NCBI GenBank assembly: GCA_018676385.1
Contig: JABHEX010000254.1
Location: forward strand, 1-12,613
DNA length: 12,613 nucleotides
Direction of reading: 5' to 3'
Origin: Akkermansiaceae bacterium
GTDB lineage: Bacteria > Verrucomicrobiota > Verrucomicrobiia > Verrucomicrobiales > Akkermansiaceae
Shown: one piece after another, positions 8,626-12,613 of the stretch
How the letters are laid out: each line of letters starts with the position of its first letter
Position numbering within the stretch: position 1 is the stretch's first letter
Notes under the pieces: generated by a model
Told to the model about the DNA's origin: nothing
Seen by the model: the letters and a program-made list of their open reading frames with translations, nothing else
Database searches by the model: none
Position numbers and translations under genes: made by a program

Positions 8626-8654
8626 AATATAACGTCAAATCTTTCTTGATGCAA
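8626..8654 (-). promoter_or_regulatory. Weak promoter candidate for the TPR gene in the divergent TPR/thiL spacer
   Basis: The 67 bp between the divergent TPR and thiL starts are AT-rich and must hold both promoters. On the minus strand TATATT (plus-strand 8626-8631) lies 17 bases after a poor -35-like TTGCAT (8649-8654), which overlaps the thiL start codon. On the plus strand only an isolated TATAAC (8628-8633) is seen, with no good -35 partner. Both are weak visual matches. Confidence 0.25.
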
Positions 8655-9551
8655 ACACTAGGAGATATGGGTGAAGATGCGGTGGTAGCCAGAGTGGTCA
8701 AAGTACTGAATCAGAGGGATTCTGTGGTTATTGGGCCTGGTGATGATTGTGCCGTCGTGGATATTGGAAAAGCTGACACCTATATGCTTTTAAAGACCGA
8801 TTGTTTGGTTGAGGGAATTCACTATGAGAGTGATTCCAGCGATCCTTTTCGAGTAGGATGGAAGGCTGTAGCAAGGGTTATTAGTGATTTTTCTGCGATG
8901 GGTGGAATTGCTGATCATTTACTAGTCACAATAGCTATGCCTCCGGATACGTCTATTGGTTACGTTGAAAACCTTTATGATGGAATGCAGAAGTGTGCTT
9001 CGCTTTTTGATGCAGATATTTGCGGAGGCGAGACCAGTTCGGTGCCTATTGGCTCAGCTGCGGTTATTTCAATCGCTGGGACAGGCAGTGTAGAAAAAAG
9101 AAGGCTCGTTTCTCGTTCAGGAGGGAAATCTGGTGATGTTATATTTGTGACTGGCACGTTGGGTGGCTCTATACAAGGGAAGCATCTCGATTTTACACCA
9201 CGGGTTGCTGAGGCGCGATGGTTGACCGAAAATTTTAAGATTGGTGCGATGATGGATTTATCAGATGGTGTGGCCCGTGATTTGCCGCGACTTGCGGAGG
9301 CGAGTCAGTGCGGTTATCGTATTGATTCCGATATGGTCCCTGTGAACAAAGGATGTGATCTTCATCAAGCGCTTAGTGATGGTGAGGATTACGAGCTTAT
9401 GTTTGCTGTAGATTCCCAGATCGCTGATGAGGTTGTTAAAGCGTGGCTCAAGATTTTTTCTGCAACTCCACTGACAAAAATTGGGGAGCTATGTGATTCA
9501 GGCGGTGGAGATCGATTTGAGGAAGATGGTTGGCAGCACTTCAGCTCCTAA
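8649..9551 (+). CDS. thiL: Thiamine-monophosphate kinase (ThiL)
   Basis: ThiL phosphorylates thiamine monophosphate with ATP to give thiamine diphosphate, the active cofactor. The 300-residue protein belongs to the PurM/AIR synthetase-like fold. Visible motifs in order are GPGDDCAV (29-36), DCLVEGIHY (51-59), SDFSAMGG (79-86), CGGETS (125-130), VTGTLGGS, MDLSDG (202-207) and SDGEDYEL (243-250). The metal-binding acidic residues are kept, although the usual GGDTT has Glu instead of Asp. The frame opens at a TTG at 8646 immediately followed by ATG at 8649; I use the ATG, since TLGDMGEDAVV aligns with the usual ThiL N-terminus. A third choice, ATG 8667, has AGGAG only two bases before it, too close to act as a normal ribosome binding site. 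The gene stands alone, divergent from the TPR gene and convergent with psd. Confidence 0.95.
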   Translation: MQTLGDMGEDAVVARVVKVLNQRDSVVIGPGDDCAVVDIGKADTYMLLKTDCLVEGIHYESDSSDPFRVGWKAVARVISDFSAMGGIADHLLVTIAMPPDTSIGYVENLYDGMQKCASLFDADICGGETSSVPIGSAAVISIAGTGSVEKRRLVSRSGGKSGDVIFVTGTLGGSIQGKHLDFTPRVAEARWLTENFKIGAMMDLSDGVARDLPRLAEASQCGYRIDSDMVPVNKGCDLHQALSDGEDYELMFAVDSQIADEVVKAWLKIFSATPLTKIGELCDSGGGDRFEEDGWQHFSS

Positions 9552-9570
9552 GTTTATTGAGTCATAAACT
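9551..9570 (+). terminator. Weak inverted repeat after thiL
   Basis: AGTTTAT and ATAAACT form a perfect 7-bp AT-rich stem around a 6-base loop, starting at the last base of the thiL stop codon in the 42-bp convergent gap with psd. There is a short TTTT eight bases later. It may act as a weak terminator in either direction; the low GC makes this uncertain. Confidence 0.3.
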
Positions 9571-9593
9571 ATTAGTTTTGCGTTCATAGCTAA

Positions 9594-10472
9594 TTAGTTG
9601 CCCATGGAGTCACCCATGAGTGCGTAGGTTTCGATCTGTTTCTCAGAGTTTTTTAGTAAGTCGTCTGCGAGCTTTATGGCCCCGGGTTCAAACAAGGTGA
9701 TGGTTGATGAGCCCCCGAATGCGAAGTAACCTTTTTCATGTCCTTTATCGACCATATCGTTAGGTGCATATGTTTGTGATATCGAGCCAACACATGTAGC
9801 ACCAATTTCCATCATTAGAACGTTACCTAAGTCTTTGGTTTTGATCTCGGTGAGAGTGCGCTTGTTTTGCCATAGATAGGAAATATTTCGAGCTAGGGCG
9901 ATGGGAGAGACGGAAAATAGTGGGCCGTTGACTAGACGTGTTTTGCCTGCTTGGCCGCTGACGGGAAAGTGGAAACGATGATAATCGACTGGACACAACC
10001 TCGAGAGGACAAGACTGCCGTTGCGATATCGTTGGCTAATTTCGGAGTCAGCGATGAGTGCGTCGAGATCAAATTTCTGTCCCTTCACAAAAACACCATT
10101 AGCATTCGTTATGTTCTGGAATCCAAGATGTCTGCCATCGGCAGGGAAGACAGCGTGATCGGTTGCAATAGGGCGCGCGCTGCTCTTGAGTCTACGATAG
10201 AAAAATTCGTTAAACGTCGCGTAGCTCTCTGGATGATCGGCGAATTCATCCGTATTCATTTTGTAATTGCGGATAAAAGGATTCACTTTTTTTTGGCTTT
10301 TTGGTTGGTTCATGCGCCAACCATACCATTGGGAAAATGCTGGCCGTTTAACAAATCCATGAAGCGCGAGTTTGCCAAACGGATTGGCGTAAGTCCACTT
10401 AAGAAACGCCTCTCCGTAGACCTGTTCGGTCTCCATTTTCTGGGTGTAGCGGTTGTAAAATTGAATATCCAT
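9594..10472 (-). CDS. psd: Phosphatidylserine decarboxylase proenzyme (type II)
   Basis: Psd converts phosphatidylserine to phosphatidylethanolamine at the inner membrane. The 292-residue proenzyme cleaves itself to form a pyruvoyl cofactor. The cleavage motif is FGGSST; aligned with the usual GYFxFGGSTV, the pyruvoyl serine is Ser255 and cleavage falls after Gly254, leaving an alpha chain of 38 residues. The self-processing charge-relay partners are Asp112 in PADGR and His in DYHRFHFPVSG (His165 or His168, both conserved in the family). TFNEFFYRRL (86-95) is the usual entry to the catalytic domain. The N-terminus has no obvious membrane helix. The length fits the type II enzymes of about 290-300 residues rather than E. 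coli Psd (322). No phosphatidylserine synthase gene is nearby. A strong terminator lies only 41 bp upstream, so how psd is transcribed is unclear. Confidence 0.96.
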   Translation of the reverse strand: MDIQFYNRYTQKMETEQVYGEAFLKWTYANPFGKLALHGFVKRPAFSQWYGWRMNQPKSQKKVNPFIRNYKMNTDEFADHPESYATFNEFFYRRLKSSARPIATDHAVFPADGRHLGFQNITNANGVFVKGQKFDLDALIADSEISQRYRNGSLVLSRLCPVDYHRFHFPVSGQAGKTRLVNGPLFSVSPIALARNISYLWQNKRTLTEIKTKDLGNVLMMEIGATCVGSISQTYAPNDMVDKGHEKGYFAFGGSSTITLFEPGAIKLADDLLKNSEKQIETYALMGDSMGN

Positions 10473-10513
10473 GAGTTGAATTGAAGCTAGTGAAGCAGCC
10501 TGAAAAAGCGACA

Positions 10514-10546
10514 GAAAAAAGCAGGCGGGAGAATATCCCGCCTGCT
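10514..10546 (-). terminator. Strong intrinsic terminator of the AP2-like gene
   Basis: Read on the minus strand, AGCAGGCGGGA and TCCCGCCTGCT form a perfect 11-bp GC-rich stem with a 5-base loop, followed directly by a run of six T (plus-strand A at 10515-10520, the first paired). It lies about 30 bp after the stop codon of the 86-residue gene and before psd. This is a textbook Rho-independent terminator for minus-strand transcription. Confidence 0.93.
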
Positions 10547-10575
10547 CGAATTTTAAATTATGTGATATTAATAGA

Positions 10576-10836
10576 CTAAGCAGCTTTGAGCAGCTTTTGA
10601 GCTTTGGTAATTGTTGTCTTGCTGAGCTTGCCGTTTACCTTGCGTGACTTGTCAAGAAGATCTCTCAGCTCATCAAGCGCGGTTGTAGCAGCTTTCAATG
10701 CTTTCCTTTCACCACCGTATTTCTTGTCAGAAAAATACTTAGTGAAGGTGGAGCCAGATTTGCTTAAGCAAAGACGCCAGCCTTGGAATGCAGTTGTTTC
10801 GTATGTAAAACGTGTTAGGTTCTTTCTGGATTTCAT
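10576..10836 (-). CDS. Small basic AP2-like DNA-binding protein (predicted)
   Basis: This 86-residue, lysine/arginine-rich protein is not ribosomal protein S20, despite its size and location. Residues 8-36 read as three short beta strands (LTRFTY, GWRLCL, STFTKYFS) and residues 43-62 as an amphipathic helix, joined by the signature KYFSDKKYGGERKALKAA (33-50). That pattern, an aromatic strand, FSD-xx-YGG, then a basic alanine-rich helix, resembles bacterial AP2/ERF-type or integrase-N-terminal DNA-binding domains as I remember them. No nuclease or recombinase domain is attached. A lysine-rich tail (63-86) could add nonspecific DNA or RNA contacts. The gene has its own terminator and a promoter candidate, and a terminator closes the rplQ unit upstream, so it is probably an independent transcript. 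The ATG at 10836 lacks a Shine-Dalgarno sequence. I am confident it is a real gene, less so of the function. Confidence 0.8.
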   Translation of the reverse strand: MKSRKNLTRFTYETTAFQGWRLCLSKSGSTFTKYFSDKKYGGERKALKAATTALDELRDLLDKSRKVNGKLSKTTITKAQKLLKAA

Positions 10837-10871
10837 AATTAGTTATGTATGTGTGTGTTAATAACGTTTCA

Positions 10872-10901
10872 CTTATAGCTGATAGACCGGCATGTGTCCA
10901 A
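10872..10901 (-). promoter_or_regulatory. Candidate promoter of the AP2-like gene
   Basis: On the minus strand TTGGAC (plus-strand 10896-10901) and TATAAG (10872-10877) are 18 bases apart. TATAAG matches the -10 consensus at five of six bases; the -35 keeps only TTG. The start point would be near 10865, giving a leader of about 29 bases. An A9 tract on the same strand at 10922-10930 could act as an upstream element. Visual match only. Confidence 0.4.
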
Positions 10902-10905
10902 CATG
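10891..10905. repeat. 15-bp palindrome over the -35 of the AP2-like gene
   Basis: CATGT-N5-ACATG is a perfect inverted repeat whose right half overlaps the -35-like hexamer of the promoter candidate. The placement is that expected of a repressor operator. No regulator is identified; autoregulation by the adjacent DNA-binding protein is only a guess. A 10-bp match is short enough to occur by chance. Confidence 0.3.
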
Positions 10906-10911
10906 TCTTAC

Positions 10912-10930
10912 AAAAAGCGGCTTTTTTTTT
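10912..10930. repeat. AT-rich palindrome with T9 run between rplQ and the AP2-like gene
   Basis: AAAAAGC and GCTTTTT flank a single central G, followed on the plus strand by further T to a run of nine. As RNA it could form only a 6-bp stem with a 3-base loop. It may be a secondary, weak terminator for rplQ readthrough or simply the A-tract of the next promoter. Confidence 0.3.
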
Positions 10931-10942
10931 GAGTAAATACAC

Positions 10943-10977
10943 AAAAAACACGCATTTCCGTGAGGGAATGCGTGTTT
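10943..10977 (-). terminator. Intrinsic terminator of the rpoA-rplQ operon
   Basis: On the minus strand AAACACGCATT pairs with AATGCGTGTTT in a stem of at least 9 bp (11 if the outer A-T pairs are counted), extended towards the loop by two C-G pairs across one mismatch, and it is followed by a T run (plus-strand A at 10943-10948). It lies about 60 bp after the rplQ stop codon and closes the ribosomal operon. Confidence 0.85.
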
Positions 10978-11039
10978 GATTGAGATGTTAGTATTAGTTA
11001 GGCTTGGTAATTAATATACATTTTGAGAAAACGATAAAC

Positions 11040-11432
11040 CTATTCTTCCTCTTCGAGGCTGGCGATAGCCATATCCTCAATATCTGTCCATTCGATGTAT
11101 GCCATAGGCGCGGAGTCGCTCATGCGTGCTCCCAGTTTAGTGATACGGCAGTATCCGCCTTGTCGGTCCTTACTGGCAGGACCAACTTCCTCAAACAACT
11201 TCTTGGCTATATTCTTGTGGCGGAGAAATGCGATCGCTTGACGGCGTGCGTGTAAGTCGCCGCGTTTTGCGAGTGTAACCATTTTCTCTGCAATTGGTCG
11301 TAATGCTTTGGCCTTGGCGAGAGTCGTACGAATACGACCATGTTCTATCAGGCTGCATGCAAGGTTGGTAAGTAGAGCGCGTCGCTGTGATGCGTTGCGC
11401 TGCAGTTTGACAGTCTTTCTTCTGTGTCTCAT
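11040..11432 (-). CDS. rplQ: 50S ribosomal protein L17
   Basis: L17 is a structural protein of the large ribosomal subunit. The 130-residue product begins MRHRRKTVKLQRNASQRRALL, clearly the L17 N-terminus, followed by NLACSLIEHGRIRTTLAKAK and, later, GGYCRITKLGARMSDSAPMA, all typical family segments. The length is close to E. coli L17 (127), with an acidic EEEE end. It follows rpoA by 28 bp, the standard gene order, and is the last gene of the operon, as the terminator shortly downstream shows. The start ATG is certain from the conserved N-terminus, yet no Shine-Dalgarno sequence precedes it. Confidence 0.98.
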   Translation of the reverse strand: MRHRRKTVKLQRNASQRRALLTNLACSLIEHGRIRTTLAKAKALRPIAEKMVTLAKRGDLHARRQAIAFLRHKNIAKKLFEEVGPASKDRQGGYCRITKLGARMSDSAPMAYIEWTDIEDMAIASLEEEE

Positions 11433-11443
11433 GTTAATGGAAT

Positions 11444-11458
11444 GTCTTTTTTAAAGAC
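11444..11458. repeat. Small inverted repeat in the rpoA-rplQ gap
   Basis: GTCTTT and AAAGAC form a perfect 6-bp inverted repeat around three bases, filling half of the 28-bp gap between rpoA and rplQ. In the mRNA it could form a weak hairpin just before the rplQ start. It may affect translation of L17 or transcript processing, or be chance. Confidence 0.3.
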
Positions 11459-11460
11459 GG

Positions 11461-12606
11461 TTAGTCGTTAAGGTTTTGAGCAATGAGGTCGGCAAGTCCT
11501 ACGGGAGCCTCCTCTTCAGCGCCAAGGCGTGGTGCATTGACTGTAGGCAGTGCTCCAGTAAGCAGAGTGGGATCAATGTTCATGCCGAGGCCAAGGCCAA
11601 GCTCGACGAGCTTCTCCTTGATTTCGTTGAGCGACTTCTTACCGAAGTTACGATACTTAAGCATTTCGGCTTCAGTCTTGGTGGCGAGTTGCCCAACGGT
11701 GGTGATGTTAGCGTTGTTCAAGCAGTTTGCAGCACGCACGGATAGTTCGATCTCGTTGACGCTCATGTTGAGCAGTTTCTTCAGGGCGGCATTTTCTTCA
11801 CTCTGCTCGGCAGGTGCTTCCTCGAAATCCACAGCATTCTCGTCGTAGTTCACGAAGACATCGAGGTGGTGACGTAGGATAGCGGATGCTTGCAGAAGAG
11901 CGTCGGAAGGCTCTACGCGGCCATCGGTCCAGATGTCGAGCACAAGCTTGTCGTAGTCAGTCATTTGACCAACACGAGTAGCTTCTACGCCATACTTGAC
12001 GCGAACCACAGGAGAGAAAATGGAGTCTATAGCTATGACGCCGATAGGCATTTCCTTATGCTTGTTCTCGTCACCAGTATTGAATCCGCGGCCAACCTTG
12101 ACTTCGAATTCACAGTCGAACTTAACCTTACGGTCGAGCGTGCAGATGAGTTGCCTTTTGTTGACGACGGTGAACATGTTGTCGCCTTGAATGTCAGCGG
12201 CAGTAACTTTACCTTCTTTTTCCACTTTGATGGTTAGGACGCGCGGCTCTTTTCCGTGGTGTTTAAACTTCACCTTTTTTAGGTTGAGGATGATGTCTGT
12301 GACATCTTCGACGCAGCCGGGGAGGCTAGAAAATTCGTGCTGAACGCCGGCGATACGAACGGACGTAATCGCTGCGCCTTCAAGTGAGGAAAGTAATACA
12401 CGGCGTAATGAGTTACCTATCGTGTGGCCATATCCGCTCTCGAAAGGTTCAGCTGTGAACTGCGCATATGTGTTGGACTCGGTGTCCTCATTTTTAGTTA
12501 AGCGGTTTGGTAGTTCAAAACGGTCTAGTTTGAATACTGCGCTATCTTCTTCTTCCTCAATGGAGGTGTCTGTGTTTTCTGTATTGTTGGATGTGTCTTC
12601 TGACAT
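11461..12606 (-). CDS. rpoA: DNA-directed RNA polymerase alpha subunit
   Basis: The alpha subunit dimerises to nucleate RNA polymerase assembly and contacts promoter DNA and activators through its C-terminal domain. The N-terminal domain shows GYGHTIGNSLRRVLLSSLEG (58-77), matching the E. coli assembly segment around Arg45, and the middle contains RVGQMTDYDKLVLDIWTDG. The C-terminal domain (about 275-345) keeps VRAANCL, with Arg291 and Asn294 at the positions of E. coli Arg265 and Asn268 for DNA binding, and GKKSLNEIKEKL. At 381 residues it is about 50 longer than E. coli RpoA: roughly 24 extra acidic residues at the N-terminus and a 35-residue tail after the C-terminal domain. The ATG at 12606 lies seven bases from the window edge; an earlier in-frame start outside the window cannot be excluded but is unlikely. 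Confidence 0.98.
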   Translation of the reverse strand: MSEDTSNNTENTDTSIEEEEDSAVFKLDRFELPNRLTKNEDTESNTYAQFTAEPFESGYGHTIGNSLRRVLLSSLEGAAITSVRIAGVQHEFSSLPGCVEDVTDIILNLKKVKFKHHGKEPRVLTIKVEKEGKVTAADIQGDNMFTVVNKRQLICTLDRKVKFDCEFEVKVGRGFNTGDENKHKEMPIGVIAIDSIFSPVVRVKYGVEATRVGQMTDYDKLVLDIWTDGRVEPSDALLQASAILRHHLDVFVNYDENAVDFEEAPAEQSEENAALKKLLNMSVNEIELSVRAANCLNNANITTVGQLATKTEAEMLKYRNFGKKSLNEIKEKLVELGLGLGMNIDPTLLTGALPTVNAPRLGAEEEAPVGLADLIAQNLND

Positions 12607-12613
12607 TTTAGTA

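Noticed and set aside
9951..10484. 177-residue plus-strand ORF antisense to psd
   Set aside because: It lies almost entirely within psd on the opposite strand, and psd has all its family motifs; the antisense product shows no recognisable motif.
10576..10836. Ribosomal protein S20 (rpsT) for the 86-residue basic ORF
   Set aside because: Size, charge and location fit, but S20 segments (KSAKKRARQ-like start and the central helix pattern) are missing, and a GW...YFSD..YGG beta-strand pattern is present instead.
11483..12237. Plus-strand ORFs antisense to rpoA
   Set aside because: They are opposite the highly conserved rpoA and read as low-complexity shadow translations.
1..12613. Defence, phage or mobile-element system
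   Set aside because: No transposase, integrase catalytic domain, restriction, toxin-antitoxin pair, direct-repeat array or tRNA attachment site was seen; the genes are ordinary housekeeping and envelope genes.

Overview
The window carries ten protein-coding genes, all apparently complete, in a compact chromosomal layout. I see no mobile element, tRNA, rRNA or CRISPR array. The organism is probably a member of the Verrucomicrobiota, perhaps the Opitutae/Puniceicoccales side. This is an inference from the style of the proteins (RpoA with acidic N-terminal and long C-terminal tails, the ThiL variant, a small AP2-like protein) and from moderate base composition. No phylogeny was run.

Layout: (1) 80-2628, plus strand: a LemA-family membrane protein followed by an M48-family zinc metallopeptidase with a long uncharacterised C-terminal region. 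(2) 2756-5284, minus strand: an MscS-type channel gene followed 12 bp later by ribBA, with a promoter candidate overlapping the end of coaD. (3) 5386-8581, minus strand: a large secreted TPR protein followed by coaD, adjacent or overlapping. (4) 8649-9551, plus strand: thiL, divergent from the TPR gene and convergent with psd. (5) 9594-10472, minus strand: psd, a type II phosphatidylserine decarboxylase. (6) 10576-10836, minus strand: an 86-residue basic protein resembling a single bacterial AP2-like DNA-binding domain, bounded by two terminator hairpins. (7) 11040-12606, minus strand: rpoA-rplQ, the usual end of the large ribosomal-protein operon.

Functionally this is mostly housekeeping: riboflavin, coenzyme A and thiamine cofactor synthesis, phosphatidylethanolamine synthesis, osmotic protection, envelope protein quality control, and transcription/translation. 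I did not find a convincing new multi-gene system. The points most worth a second look are the isolated AP2-like gene with its own terminator and an operator-like palindrome, the roughly 300-residue C-terminal extension of the M48 peptidase, and the absence of recognisable Shine-Dalgarno sequences in front of essentially every gene.
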